A stretch of 64,000 nt of DNA from an uncultured Cellulophaga sp. (GTDB taxonomy: Bacteria; Bacteroidota; Bacteroidia; Flavobacteriales; Flavobacteriaceae), in NCBI GenBank assembly GCA_947496695.1, contig CANMEI010000004.1:248001-312000 (forward strand). The letters are read 5' to 3'. The first letter of the stretch is position 1, and each line of letters starts with the position of its first letter. The translations under genes and the position numbers were made by a program. This document shows positions 17,606-27,310 of the stretch, piece after piece. The notes beneath the pieces are model-generated. The model worked only from the letters and a program-made list of their open reading frames with translations. It searched no databases and was not told the DNA's origin.

Positions 17606-19072
17606 ATGACAAACATTGAAAATAAAATATTTTCTTCCTACCAAAAAGATGCTACGTTATATGACGAAATTTTTGATTCTGAAGGACAAATAAAAGAAGT
17701 TTACCAAAAACTTTTTAGTCTTTATGGAGAACATTCTATTAAAGATTATGTAAACCTTAACTCTAAAGCAAAAGCCTCCTTTTTTAACCAAGGCATTACC
17801 TTTCAAGTTTATGGTGATAAAGAAACAAAAGAAAAAATTTTCCCTTTTGATCTTTTTCCTAGGATTATAGATCCTACAGAATGGGATATTATAGAAAAAG
17901 GCTCAATACAAAGAAGTAAAGCTTTGAACTTGTTTTTATGGGATGTTTATCATGATAAAAATATAATTAAAGACGGCATAGTTCCAATGGAGCTTATCAG
18001 TTCTTCTGATAATTATTTAGATCAAATGCAAGGTCTAGAACCTCCTGAAGGTATTTACAATCATATATCTGGCATTGATATTATAAAACATAATGATGGT
18101 AAGTATTATGTATTGGAAGACAACATACGTTGCCCCTCAGGCGTAAGTTATGTAATATGCAATAGAACTGCGTTAAAAAGAGCTTTATTTGGTGTTTTTA
18201 ATCACTACCAAACTTATAGCGTAACTAATTACGCTGAAAACCTTTTAGACTTATTAGAAACTGTAAAACCACATGGTGTAGATGTACCTAATACAGTTGT
18301 ATTAACTCCTGGAATGTACAACTCCGCATTTTATGAACACTCTTACCTTGCTAAAACCATGGGAGTAGAACTAGTAGAAGGTAGAGATTTATTTGTGGAA
18401 AATGATTTTGTCTACATGAAAACTATAAAAGGGCCTGAAAAAGTAGATATTATATATAGAAGAGTTGATGATCAATTTATAGACCCACTTGAATTTAACC
18501 CCGACTCTGTGTTAGGTGTTCCAGGGTTATTTGCAGCTTACAAAAAAGGGAATATAACTTTAGCGAATGCTCCAGGAACGGGTGTTGCTGATGATAAGGC
18601 TATATATACTTACATGCCTGAGATTATTAAATATTATTTAAAAGAAGAACCAATATTAAATAATGTACACACGTATCATTGCTCTAGACCTGATGAATTA
18701 GAATATGTATTAAAACATATTCATGAATTAGTTATAAAACCTGTTGATGAAGCTGGTGGTTATGGAATACTTATTGGGAATAAACTTAGTGATAAAGAAA
18801 TTGAATTAGCTAAAAACCAAATAAAAGCAACTCCAAGAAAATATGTAGCTCAACCTATTATGTCACTCTCCGTACACCCTACATATATAGATGATAGCGA
18901 AGAATTTGAACAACGACATGTAGATTTAAGAGTATTTACAGTTCTTGGAAAAAATAAAGAATTTGTACTTAAAGGAGGCTTAACTCGTGTAGCGCTTCAA
19001 AAAGGAAATTTAATTGTTAATTCATCTCAAGGTGGCGGTTCTAAAGATACCTGGGTACTAAAATCTATATAA
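17606..19072 (+). CDS. Circularly permuted ATP-grasp protein (type 2)
   Basis: A 488-residue cytoplasmic protein of the CP_ATPgrasp_2 (DUF404/DUF407) family. Diagnostic stretches are KYYVLEDNIRCPSGVSYVI, VDIIYRRVDDQFIDPLEF, NAPGTGVADDKAIYTYMPE and LVIKPVDEAGGYGILIG, the last resembling the nucleotide-binding loop. The family is predicted to be an ATP-dependent carboxylate-amine or thiol ligase, that is, to make an amide or peptide bond. It is followed 3 bases later by an alpha-E protein and then by a transglutaminase. This conserved trio has been proposed to make and process an unknown peptide or peptide tag. The reaction and product remain undefined. Confidence 0.92.
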   Translation: MTNIENKIFSSYQKDATLYDEIFDSEGQIKEVYQKLFSLYGEHSIKDYVNLNSKAKASFFNQGITFQVYGDKETKEKIFPFDLFPRIIDPTEWDIIEKGSIQRSKALNLFLWDVYHDKNIIKDGIVPMELISSSDNYLDQMQGLEPPEGIYNHISGIDIIKHNDGKYYVLEDNIRCPSGVSYVICNRTALKRALFGVFNHYQTYSVTNYAENLLDLLETVKPHGVDVPNTVVLTPGMYNSAFYEHSYLAKTMGVELVEGRDLFVENDFVYMKTIKGPEKVDIIYRRVDDQFIDPLEFNPDSVLGVPGLFAAYKKGNITLANAPGTGVADDKAIYTYMPEIIKYYLKEEPILNNVHTYHCSRPDELEYVLKHIHELVIKPVDEAGGYGILIGNKLSDKEIELAKNQIKATPRKYVAQPIMSLSVHPTYIDDSEEFEQRHVDLRVFTVLGKNKEFVLKGGLTRVALQKGNLIVNSSQGGGSKDTWVLKSI

Positions 19073-19075
19073 TAT

Positions 19076-20023
19076 ATGCTTGCAAGAGTTGCTAATAATC
19101 TGTTCTGGATGGGTCGCTATATAGAACGTTCAGAACACATAGCCAGATATTTAAATGTTAATTATTTTTCATCACTAGATGCTCCTAATCAAAGGTCACA
19201 ATCTAGACAATTTGTATTACAGTCTATGCTTTTTATGGTTGGAGATCCTGAAAAAGATGAAGAAAAAACCCTAAAAGAGAATGAAGTTCTTTTTCAAATA
19301 GGACTAGATCACGACACACCCTATTCCATTATAAATAATATAAAATATGCGAGAGAAAATGCGAATAGCGCACGAGATCTTATATCTACCGAACTATATG
19401 AAGCACTAAATAAATTCTACCATTACATTGTAAACTATTCCCCTGAAAATTTTGTGAAAAGTGGCTTGCATGATTTTACGACACATGTAATGGAAACTAC
19501 TGATATCATCAGAGGTAAAATTAGAGGTACATTATTACACGACCCTGTTTATGCAATTATAATGCTAGGTATTAATGTAGAAAGAGCTACTCAAATAATT
19601 CGCATTATCAATGCAAAATATAATGATGCCTTAAACTCACAAGGTGGCTATGAGGATAAGTTTAGCAAAAGTTTTGAATGGACAACGCTATTGAAATCTG
19701 CTGAATCTTATGATATGATGCGTAGGCTGTATAAAAAAACCCCGACTAGCGTGTCTACATTAGAATTTTTAATTTTAAACCCTAATTGCCCAAGATCAAT
19801 TATGAACTGTTTAAACGAAGTATATAAACTTATAAAAGTTTTAGATAGTACCACAAAGTACAATAAAAATTCTACGGCATTTTTAGTAGGTAAAGTACGT
19901 TCTGAATTTGAATACAAATATATAGAAGAAATTGAAGGTGATTTTCAAAATTTTATAGAAAAAATTCTTGATGATTTATCGCAGATAAGTTTAAAAATGG
20001 AAAAAGAATTTTTTAATTATTAA
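19076..20023 (+). CDS. Alpha-E domain protein (DUF403)
   Basis: A 315-residue helix-rich protein beginning MLARVANNLFWMGRYIERSEHIAR, the signature opening of the alpha-E superfamily. The rest is a run of amphipathic helices with conserved charged patches (YARENANSARDLISTELYEAL, LGINVERATQIIRII). It starts 3 bases after the ATP-grasp stop, so the two are surely co-translated, and they act together wherever the family occurs. The function is unknown; the fold may supply a scaffold or partner activity for the ligase. Confidence 0.92.
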   Translation: MLARVANNLFWMGRYIERSEHIARYLNVNYFSSLDAPNQRSQSRQFVLQSMLFMVGDPEKDEEKTLKENEVLFQIGLDHDTPYSIINNIKYARENANSARDLISTELYEALNKFYHYIVNYSPENFVKSGLHDFTTHVMETTDIIRGKIRGTLLHDPVYAIIMLGINVERATQIIRIINAKYNDALNSQGGYEDKFSKSFEWTTLLKSAESYDMMRRLYKKTPTSVSTLEFLILNPNCPRSIMNCLNEVYKLIKVLDSTTKYNKNSTAFLVGKVRSEFEYKYIEEIEGDFQNFIEKILDDLSQISLKMEKEFFNY

Positions 20024-20048
20024 TCGCTAAAACTATTTCTTGTATTTT

Positions 20049-20897
20049 ATGTCTATAGAATATACAATAAATTACAGCACAACAAACACATATGAAAATA
20101 TTGTAAAGAGTGCTTTTTGGCAATTTTTAATACTTCCCGAAAGCAATAAAAATCAAGAATTGGTTAATGTAAAACTTAATAATTCATTAAATGTGGCCAA
20201 TGAAATATCTATTAATGGTTATGGGTTTAAAACAGTACGTATTCACACTAAAAAAGAGTTCACTAAACTTCTTTTTGAGGCAACTTTTCATGTTATCAAA
20301 AATGATATAAATCCATACCAATTTACAGAAGATAATACAGAAGAAATAAAATTAATAAACAATATTAATTATCTAATAGATTTTGAATCTTTTTTAAAAT
20401 GTACAACATACACCAAATTACCTAAAACTGATCATAAACTATTTGTATTTGACTGGTCTAAAACTATATTTCAAAACTTACAAAACTTAAATAACTGGGT
20501 TTATAATTTTATTTATTTTAAAGTAAATAAAACTAATATATATACCACATTAGAAGAAATTATTATAAATAAACATGGTGTTTGTCAAGATTTTACCCAT
20601 CTTTTTTGTGCAATTGCAAGAAAAAATAAAATTGCCACACGATATACCTCTGGCTATTTACACCAAGGCAACGGATATTTTGGAGATTCACAAATGCATG
20701 CTTGGGCAGAAGCTTACATTCCAAAAATAGGTTGGGTTGGTTTTGACCCAACAAATGATCTTTTAGCAGATATAAATCACATTAAAGTGTGCCATGGTAA
20801 AGATTATCAAGACTGTGCCCCATTAAAAGGTGTTATTTACGCAACTGGTAAAAATAAAACCAGCCATACAGTTCAAGTTCTAAGTCAACAACAATAA
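20049..20897 (+). CDS. Transglutaminase-like protein
   Basis: A 282-residue protein with an N-terminal beta domain (YTINYSTTNTYENIVKSAFWQF) and a transglutaminase-like core. The catalytic Cys lies in HGVCQDFTHLF (about residue 180), His in SQMHAWAEAYIP and Asp in GWVGFDPTND, so the triad is complete. There is no signal peptide. The ATG MSIEYTINY fits the family start; an upstream in-frame TTG nine bases earlier is disfavoured. It closes the ATP-grasp/alpha-E/transglutaminase operon, 25 bases after the alpha-E gene, and may hydrolyse or cross-link the amide product of the ligase. Confidence 0.9.
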   Translation: MSIEYTINYSTTNTYENIVKSAFWQFLILPESNKNQELVNVKLNNSLNVANEISINGYGFKTVRIHTKKEFTKLLFEATFHVIKNDINPYQFTEDNTEEIKLINNINYLIDFESFLKCTTYTKLPKTDHKLFVFDWSKTIFQNLQNLNNWVYNFIYFKVNKTNIYTTLEEIIINKHGVCQDFTHLFCAIARKNKIATRYTSGYLHQGNGYFGDSQMHAWAEAYIPKIGWVGFDPTNDLLADINHIKVCHGKDYQDCAPLKGVIYATGKNKTSHTVQVLSQQQ

Positions 20898-20961
20898 AAT
20901 ATTTTACGAATACCTAAACATACCTTAAAAAGAACCTTATTTTTGTTGAAAATATATTTGA

Positions 20962-22066
20962 ATGACAATTACTACAGACCATTACAAAGGTCTTTTAGAT
21001 CGCCTTGGTGCGTTAAGGAGGTATCTTTGACGTTGATGCCAAACTTATCGAAATAGAAAACGAGCAAGAAAAAACTTTAGCTCCAGATTTTTGGGATGAT
21101 GCTCAAAAAGCCCAAGAACACATGAAATTTATTCAATCTAAAAAAAAGTGGGTTGATGATTATAATAGCTCAGAAAATCTTGTAAATGATTTAGAAGTAC
21201 TTATAGAATTTCAGAAAGAGGGAGAAGTATCTGAAATAGAAGTTGAAAATCAATATAACAAAGCTTTAGACCTTATTGAAAATCTAGAGTTTAAAAACAT
21301 GCTTTCTGAAGAAGGTGATGAACTACCTGCTGTACTTCAAATTACTGCTGGTGCTGGTGGTACCGAGAGTTGTGATTGGGCCGCAATGCTTATGCGTATG
21401 TATATGATGTGGAGCGAAAAAAATGGCTACAAAGTAAAAGAACTCAACTACCAAGAAGGTGATGTTGCAGGTATAAAAACTGTAACATTGGAAATTGATG
21501 GTGAATTTTCTTTTGGCTGGTTAAAAGGCGAAAACGGCGTACACCGTTTGGTTCGTATATCTCCTTTTGATAGCAATGCTAAACGTCATACTTCATTTGC
21601 TTCTGTTTATGTATACCCTTTGGTTGATGATAGTATTGAGATTGATATAAACCCTGCTGATATTGAAATCACGACTGCAAGATCTTCTGGTGCAGGTGGT
21701 CAAAATGTGAATAAAGTTGAAACAAAAGTTCAATTAACTCACAAACCATCCGGCATACAAATTTCATGTTCAGACTCTCGTTCTCAACATGATAATAGAG
21801 CTACAGCATTAAAAATGTTGAAATCTCAACTATATGAGATTGAATTGCGTAAAAAAATGGAAGCCCGACAAGAAATTGAATCCTCAAAAATGAAGATTGA
21901 ATGGGGCTCACAAATTCGTAACTACGTAATGCACCCTTATAAATTAGTAAAAGATGTTCGTACGGCTACTGAAACTGGTAATGTAGATGCTGTTATGGAT
22001 GGTGATATTAATAAATTTTTGAAAGCCTATTTAATGATGATGGGACAAAAAGAAGAAGATGAATAG
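20962..22066 (+). CDS. prfB: Peptide chain release factor 2, with programmed +1 frameshift
   Basis: RF2, which ends translation at UGA and UAA. The full gene is in two frames: 22 codons from ATG 20962 to CTT (21025-21027), then an in-frame UGA at 21028-21030. A +1 slip skips one T and continues GAC GTT GAT from 21029 to 22066, giving about 367 residues. The site AGGAGGTATCTTTGAC has the internal Shine-Dalgarno and the CUU-UGA-C slip found in autoregulated prfB genes: low RF2 lets ribosomes pause and shift. Downstream are the SPF-like loop ([10 protein letters not shown]), which reads the stop codon, and [14 protein letters not shown] with the catalytic GGQ. The ATG at 21122 is internal. Confidence 0.96.
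21016..21031 (+). promoter_or_regulatory. prfB: prfB programmed frameshift site
   Basis: AGGAGG (21016-21021) lies three bases before CTT TGA C (21025-21031). This is the canonical spacing for the stimulatory Shine-Dalgarno and the slippery CUU followed by UGA-C. Confidence 0.95.
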
Positions 22067-22099
22067 CTTCTTCTTTTTGTTTTAAATAAAACAAAACAA

Positions 22100-22441
22100 A
22101 TGATTAAAATATACCACAACCCTAGATGCTCAAAATCTCGTCAAGGTTTAGCTATTGTTGAGGAATCTGGAAAAGAGTTTGAAGTAATAAAATATCTAGA
22201 TAAAGTTACTACAGAAAAAGAGGTAAAAGAAATTTTACAACTTTTAAATATTTCTGCAATAGAATTAGTTAGAAAAAACGAAGCTATCTGGAAAGAAAAT
22301 TTTAAAGGAAAAAAACTTTCTGAAAACGAAATAATCAGCACATTAGTAAAATACCCTAAACTTATTGAAAGGCCAATAGTAATTAATAACTCTAAAGCAA
22401 TAATTGGCAGGCCTCCTAGCAATATTTTTTCAATATTATAA
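22100..22441 (+). CDS. ArsC-family arsenate reductase-like protein
   Basis: A 113-residue thioredoxin-fold protein with the ArsC opening IYHNPRCSKSRQ (catalytic Cys near residue 10) and the late Arg motif LIERPIVINNSKAIIGRP. The family reduces arsenate to arsenite using glutathione or glutaredoxin, but short orphan members (YffB/Spx-like) often have other roles. It follows prfB by 33 bases with no arsenite exporter or ArsR beside it, so an arsenic role is not supported by context. Confidence 0.85.
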   Translation: MIKIYHNPRCSKSRQGLAIVEESGKEFEVIKYLDKVTTEKEVKEILQLLNISAIELVRKNEAIWKENFKGKKLSENEIISTLVKYPKLIERPIVINNSKAIIGRPPSNIFSIL

Positions 22442-22462
22442 TTAACAATAGTCCCTTTAACT

Positions 22463-22478
22463 TTGGCTTAATTATTGC
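22463..22478 (+). promoter_or_regulatory. Sigma-54-like promoter (-24/-12)
   Basis: TTGGCTTAATTATTGC has GG and GC separated by exactly 10 bases, with TTGGC at -24 and TTGC followed by A at -12, an excellent fit to the sigma-54 consensus. It lies 79 bases before the start at 22557 and would drive that gene and the receptor 3 bases downstream of it. No activator site is visible. Confidence 0.55.
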
Positions 22479-22556
22479 AAAATATTTTTAACAAACCTTT
22501 AACTTAAGCTAATTAAACCTTTACTAAGTTTAATAATCATATAAATTAATCAGATT

Positions 22557-23027
22557 ATGAAAATATACTCAAAATTTTTAATCGCTATATTAATAACATT
22601 TGGAACATTTACTGAACTAAAAGCTCAATACGGTTATGGAAATGGCTATGGTAATAGTGGATATGGAAGACAAAGAAACACTATTCCGCAAGCTACTTCT
22701 CAACCAGAAGAGCCAGAACCTTTAACAGCTGAACAAATAGTTGATTTAGAAATGCCTAACATAACCGAAGCCATAGGTTTAAACCCATTTGAAGAAGCTA
22801 TTGTTAGAACATCATTAATTAAAACAGTCCAAAAACGTATTGAATTACAAATTTTGAAGCTTGAACCAGAAAAAACTAGGGAAGCAATTGAAAAAATACA
22901 AAAAGAACAAGATGAAGAGTTAAAAACAAGTCTGCCAGAAGATAAATATGAAGCTTTTAAAGAACTTCAAAAAGATCGATTCAAAACAAAAAAGAAAAAA
23001 AAGAAGAAGAAAAAAGAGGAAAATTAA
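22557..23027 (+). CDS. Small secreted protein, Gly/Tyr-rich start and poly-Lys end
   Basis: A 156-residue protein. The signal peptide is residues 1-23 (ending LKA-QYG), then comes a Gly/Tyr/Asn-rich stretch (YGYGNGYGNSGYGRQ), a Pro/Glu linker and a helical segment (about 55-135) rich in Glu and Lys. It ends in a run of about ten Lys. The helical segment resembles the Spy/LTXXQ style of periplasmic proteins but I cannot assign it. It sits 3 bases before an outer-membrane receptor and shares its promoter, so it may help fold, carry or regulate that receptor. The function is unknown. Confidence 0.8.
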   Translation: MKIYSKFLIAILITFGTFTELKAQYGYGNGYGNSGYGRQRNTIPQATSQPEEPEPLTAEQIVDLEMPNITEAIGLNPFEEAIVRTSLIKTVQKRIELQILKLEPEKTREAIEKIQKEQDEELKTSLPEDKYEAFKELQKDRFKTKKKKKKKKKEEN

Positions 23028-23030
23028 ACT

Positions 23031-25502
23031 ATGCGAAAACTACTGCCAATTCTTATATTATTATCAACCAAAATTATATTTGCACAACAAACTCCTAACA
23101 CAGATAAAATTAAAATATCTGGTATTGTTTTAGAAGAAGGAACTAACCAACCCTTAGAATACGCTACATTAGTTTTACAAAGTATAGACAACCTTAATAA
23201 AGTAACTGGTGGCATTACAAATGCATCAGGAAAATACTCTGTTGAAACTCAACCAGGAAATTATAATATTAGAATTGAGTATATTGGCTATAAAAGTTAT
23301 TTATTAGCAAATAAACGTTTAACTGAATCTACCAATTTAGGCACTATAAAACTTGCTCCTGATGTATCACAATTAGATGAAATTGAGCTTGTAGGTGAAA
23401 AAACTACAGTTGAAGTTCGTCTAGATAAAAAAATATATAATATTGGAAAAGATTTAACCAATAGTGGTGCTAATATTAGTGATGCGTTAAACAATGTACC
23501 ATCAGTTACTGTTGATGTTGAAGGTGCTATTAGTCTAAGAGGTAATGAGAATGTTAGAATTCTTATTAACGGAAAACCATCTGCTATGTCTGGTTTTGGA
23601 TCTACTGACGCACTTAGTCAATTACCTGCTGATGCTATTGAAAAAGTTGAGGTAATTACAAGTCCATCTGCTCGCTATGACGCAGAAGGAACCGCTGGGA
23701 TACTTAATATTGTATTAAAAAAAGAAAAAACATTAGGTTTTAATGGATCTGTAAACACAACTATTGGCTATCCAAATTCCAGTCAAGTAAGTACTAATTT
23801 AAATGTTAGAGCCGATAAATTTAATGTTTTTAGTACGTTGGGTTATACTTTTAGACAACCACCGGGTAATGCTATTTATGATAACACATATACTTCAAGT
23901 GATTACGATCGTGTTATTGAAGATAGAGATATTCAAAGAGAAGACAAGGCCTTTAATGCTAATTTAGGTATGGAGTATTTCATAACCGAAAAATCATCTA
24001 TTACGGGTAGTGTTTTTGGACGTTTATCGGATGAGTCTGATATTACAGAAACTGATAGTGATTTTTTTATTGATAGCTTATTAGAAAAAGAAACATATCG
24101 TATACAAGACGAAAAAGAAGATGATGAAAGCCTTCAAGTATCATTAAATTATGTAAATAATTTTGATGATGATGGTCATAAACTTACAGGTGATTTTCAA
24201 TATTCATATGATTACGAAGATGTTTTAACTAGAATTAGTGAAAATAACACCTTCCCAACTACCGAAATAATAGCTCAAGAAAATATTTATGAAAAAGATA
24301 CTGAAAATGGATATTTATTTCAAGTTGATTATGTTCTACCTATGGGTGACGCTCAATTTGAAGCTGGTTACCGTGGTAATTTTGAACAAAGCATTACAGA
24401 CTATCAATTAGATACTATAAATATCAACACTGGTGAATTTCAAACTGATTTAGAATTAAAAAACAAATTTACCTATAATGAAAATATTAATGCAGTATAT
24501 ACACAATACGGAAATAAATATGGAGACATATCTTTCTTATTAGGTTTACGATTAGAAAACACGCAATTAAAAGGTGCTGTAGATTCTGAAATTGATGAAG
24601 AGACCTTAGAAGAAACCTTTGGTGAAGGTGTAGACTTAAATTTTAATAAAAATTACTTAGGCCTTTTTCCTACTATAAATTTCATTTATGAACTAGATGA
24701 AATGGAAAACATTTCATTAGGTTATAATAGAAGGATTAATAGGCCTCGAGGGCGTTATATAAATCCATTTCCTTCAAGAACAAGTACTACAAATATATTT
24801 CAAGGAAATCCTGATTTAAATCCGGCTTATGCCAATGCATTTGACTTAGGTTATTTAAAAAGATGGAAAAAAATAACCTTTACTTCATCTATATATTATC
24901 AAAAAGAAACAAATTCATTTGAACGTATTCAAGAAGAAACTGGTGAACAAACTAATGACGGTATTGATATTATTAGAACTATACCTATAAATTTATCATC
25001 AAACCAACGTATTGGCGCTGAAGCAGGAGCATTATATAGCCCTGCTAAATGGTTACGTTTAAATGCAAGTGTTAATATATACCAATTTAAAACAGAGGGT
25101 GTTTTCAATGATGTAGATTATGGTGCCGAAAATGTAAGTTGGTTCTCTAGGTTAAGTTCCAAAGTTAGCTTACCTGCAAAAGTAGAATGGCAAACCAATG
25201 CTTTTTACAGAGGCCCTAGTCAAACGTCGCAAACAAAAAGTGAAGGTATGTTTTTCTTAACTCTAGCATTTAGTAAAGATGTTTTTAAAGAAAATGGAAC
25301 ACTTAGCTTTAATGTAAGAGATGTATTTAACTCTGCTAAAAGAAGATCCTATACAGTAGCTGATACTTTTACATCTGATAGTGAGTTGCAATACAGAGAA
25401 AGACAAATTACCCTAGGTTTTATGTATCGCTTTAATCAACCTAAAGGAAAATCTAAAGAAAAACAACAAGGTAACGGAGATGATGAAGGTGATGATTTTT
25501 AA
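23031..25502 (+). CDS. Outer-membrane beta-barrel receptor (CarboxypepD_reg plus plug, TonB-dependent-like)
   Basis: An 823-residue protein with a signal peptide (ending FAQQ). A CarboxypepD_reg-like domain follows (about 25-110: ISGIVLEEGTNQPLEYATL, GNYNIRIEYIGYKSY). The plug domain comes next (about 125-225: ALNNVPSVTVDVEGAISLRG, VRILINGKPSAM, VEVITSPSARYDAEGTAGILNIVLKK). The remaining 600 residues are a beta-barrel with typical strands, ending FMYRFNQP and a short charged tail. This is the outer-membrane beta-barrel family 3 type common in Bacteroidota. No SusD partner is present, so it is not a classic glycan utilisation locus. The ligand is unknown. Confidence 0.9.
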   Translation: MRKLLPILILLSTKIIFAQQTPNTDKIKISGIVLEEGTNQPLEYATLVLQSIDNLNKVTGGITNASGKYSVETQPGNYNIRIEYIGYKSYLLANKRLTESTNLGTIKLAPDVSQLDEIELVGEKTTVEVRLDKKIYNIGKDLTNSGANISDALNNVPSVTVDVEGAISLRGNENVRILINGKPSAMSGFGSTDALSQLPADAIEKVEVITSPSARYDAEGTAGILNIVLKKEKTLGFNGSVNTTIGYPNSSQVSTNLNVRADKFNVFSTLGYTFRQPPGNAIYDNTYTSSDYDRVIEDRDIQREDKAFNANLGMEYFITEKSSITGSVFGRLSDESDITETDSDFFIDSLLEKETYRIQDEKEDDESLQVSLNYVNNFDDDGHKLTGDFQYSYDYEDVLTRISENNTFPTTEIIAQENIYEKDTENGYLFQVDYVLPMGDAQFEAGYRGNFEQSITDYQLDTININTGEFQTDLELKNKFTYNENINAVYTQYGNKYGDISFLLGLRLENTQLKGAVDSEIDEETLEETFGEGVDLNFNKNYLGLFPTINFIYELDEMENISLGYNRRINRPRGRYINPFPSRTSTTNIFQGNPDLNPAYANAFDLGYLKRWKKITFTSSIYYQKETNSFERIQEETGEQTNDGIDIIRTIPINLSSNQRIGAEAGALYSPAKWLRLNASVNIYQFKTEGVFNDVDYGAENVSWFSRLSSKVSLPAKVEWQTNAFYRGPSQTSQTKSEGMFFLTLAFSKDVFKENGTLSFNVRDVFNSAKRRSYTVADTFTSDSELQYRERQITLGFMYRFNQPKGKSKEKQQGNGDDEGDDF

Positions 25503-25523
25503 TTATCACCTTAAATCTTAAAC

Positions 25524-25553
25524 AAAAAAAGAAGCCAATTGGCTTCTTTTTTT
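25524..25553. terminator. Bidirectional intrinsic terminator
   Basis: AAAAAAAGAAGCCAA and its perfect complement TTGGCTTCTTTTTTT form a symmetric hairpin between the receptor gene and the small minus-strand gene. Confidence 0.85.
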
Positions 25554-25573
25554 ATTATAGTATATTAAAAATA

Positions 25574-25747
25574 TTACTCTTTTAATTTTGCTTTTTTAGC
25601 GTCACGCTTTTCTTTTAAAACTTCTAATATTGAACCTCCTACCCAGTAAGGGATTACAAAAGTTAATAAAAAAATCATTAACCAGAATCCGATTAATAAA
25701 ATAGTTCCAAAAGCAAGAAAACCTAAATATTGGTCAAAGTCAAACAT
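25574..25747 (-). CDS. Small membrane protein, unknown function
   Basis: A 57-residue protein beginning MFDFDQYLGFLAFG. Two adjacent hydrophobic stretches (about residues 9-25 and 27-39) form one hairpin or one long span, and a basic, helical tail follows (LKEKRDAKKAKLKE). The frame continues upstream but only through Phe/Ile-rich AT-coded sequence, so this ATG is the sensible start. It lies between fumarase and the receptor, pointing away from fumarase. Family not recognised. Confidence 0.6.
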   Translation of the reverse strand: MFDFDQYLGFLAFGTILLIGFWLMIFLLTFVIPYWVGGSILEVLKEKRDAKKAKLKE

Positions 25748-25860
25748 GATAATAAATTTTGTTATTACAAAGATAGTTTGAAAAAGATGAATAGTACAAA
25801 TGAAAACAAAAAAAAATCTATAAAAAATTAAAAGACAGCCAAAAAAAATACACAATACAA

Positions 25861-25868
25861 TATCTTTG
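25861..25868 (+). promoter_or_regulatory. -7 promoter element TATCTTTG for fumC
   Basis: A perfect TAnnTTTG octamer 21 bases before the fumarase start, giving a very short leader. No TTTG is visible at the -33 position. Confidence 0.4.
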
Positions 25869-25889
25869 TAAGACATAAATAAAATACTT

Positions 25890-27287
25890 ATGAGTTTCAG
25901 AATAGAAAAAGATACCATGGGCAAGGTTGAAGTCCCATCAGACAAGTACTGGGGAGCACAAACAGAACGCTCTCGTAATAATTTTAAAATTGGACCTATA
26001 GCATCAATGCCATTAGATATCGTTTATGGTTTTGCTTATTTAAAAAAAGCTGCTGCTTATACTAATGAAGAATTAGGTGTATTAAGTACCGAAAAAAGAG
26101 ATTTAATTGCAACTGTATGTGATGAGATACTTGCTGGCAAACACAATGATCAATTCCCATTAGTAATTTGGCAAACTGGTTCTGGTACTCAAAGTAATAT
26201 GAACGTTAACGAGGTTATTGCAAATCGTGCTCATGAAATTGCAGGAAAAGTGATTGGCGAGGGCGAAAAAACAATTCAACCAAATGATGATGTAAACAAA
26301 TCACAATCATCAAATGATACTTTCCCTACTGGAATGCATATTGCTGCATATAAGAAAATTGTAGAAACAACAATTCCTGGAGTAACAAAACTAAGAGATA
26401 CACTTCATAAAAAATCAGTTGAGTTTAAAAATGTTGTAAAAATTGGTCGTACACATTTAATGGATGCTACTCCCCTAACATTAGGACAAGAATTTTCTGG
26501 TTATGTTTCTCAACTTGATCACGGTTTAAAAGCATTAAACAACACATTAGCGCATTTAGCAGAACTTGCTTTAGGTGGTACTGCAGTAGGTACTGGTTTA
26601 AACACTCCTAAAGGTTATGATGTTTTAGTAGCTAAGTATATTGCTGAATTTACGAATTTACCTTTTGTAACTGCAGAAAATAAATTTGAAGCTTTAGCTG
26701 CTCATGATGCTATTGTTGAAAGTCATGGAGCTTTAAAACAACTTGCTGTATCATTAAATAAAATTGCTAATGATATTAGAATGATGGCTTCTGGTCCTCG
26801 TTCTGGTATTGGTGAAATTATTATACCAGCAAACGAACCAGGCAGTTCAATTATGCCAGGAAAAGTTAACCCTACACAATGTGAAGCCATGACAATGGTT
26901 TGTGCTCAAGTTATGGGTAATGATGTTGCTATTAGTGTTGGTGGTACTCAAGGACATTATGAATTAAATGTTTTTAAACCAATGATGGCTGCTAATATTT
27001 TACAATCTGCTGAATTAATTGGTGATGCTTGTGTTAGTTTTGAAGTTAATTGTGCTGCCGGTATTGAACCAAACAATGAAGTTATTAAGCAATTATTAAA
27101 CAACTCATTAATGCTTGTAACTGCTTTAAACACTAAAATTGGTTATTATAAAGCTGCTGAAATTGCGAATACTGCACATAAAAACGGTACAACTTTAAAA
27201 GAAGAAGCTGTAAACCTTGGTTATGTATCTGCTGAAGATTATGATGAATGGGTAAAACCTGAAAACATGGTTGGTAGTTTAGATTAA
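25890..27287 (+). CDS. fumC: Fumarate hydratase, class II
   Basis: A 465-residue cytoplasmic TCA-cycle enzyme that interconverts fumarate and malate. Motifs: [14 protein letters not shown] near the start, [53 protein letters not shown] and the superfamily signature [16 protein letters not shown] carrying the catalytic Ser loop. Full length for the family. It is monocistronic, with a hairpin terminator directly downstream. Aspartase is the closest alternative, but the [10 protein letters not shown] and [10 protein letters not shown] wording is that of fumarase C. Confidence 0.96.
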   Translation: MSFRIEKDTMGKVEVPSDKYWGAQTERSRNNFKIGPIASMPLDIVYGFAYLKKAAAYTNEELGVLSTEKRDLIATVCDEILAGKHNDQFPLVIWQTGSGTQSNMNVNEVIANRAHEIAGKVIGEGEKTIQPNDDVNKSQSSNDTFPTGMHIAAYKKIVETTIPGVTKLRDTLHKKSVEFKNVVKIGRTHLMDATPLTLGQEFSGYVSQLDHGLKALNNTLAHLAELALGGTAVGTGLNTPKGYDVLVAKYIAEFTNLPFVTAENKFEALAAHDAIVESHGALKQLAVSLNKIANDIRMMASGPRSGIGEIIIPANEPGSSIMPGKVNPTQCEAMTMVCAQVMGNDVAISVGGTQGHYELNVFKPMMAANILQSAELIGDACVSFEVNCAAGIEPNNEVIKQLLNNSLMLVTALNTKIGYYKAAEIANTAHKNGTTLKEEAVNLGYVSAEDYDEWVKPENMVGSLD

Positions 27288-27310
27288 ACCAATAGTATAT
27301 TACAAAAAAG

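Noticed and set aside
20040..20048. Upstream TTG start for the transglutaminase
   Set aside because: Adds three residues; the ATG at 20049 matches the family start.
20953..20960. -7-like TATATTTG immediately before prfB
   Set aside because: It ends 1 base before the ATG, leaving no leader, and there is no TTG 17-23 bases upstream.
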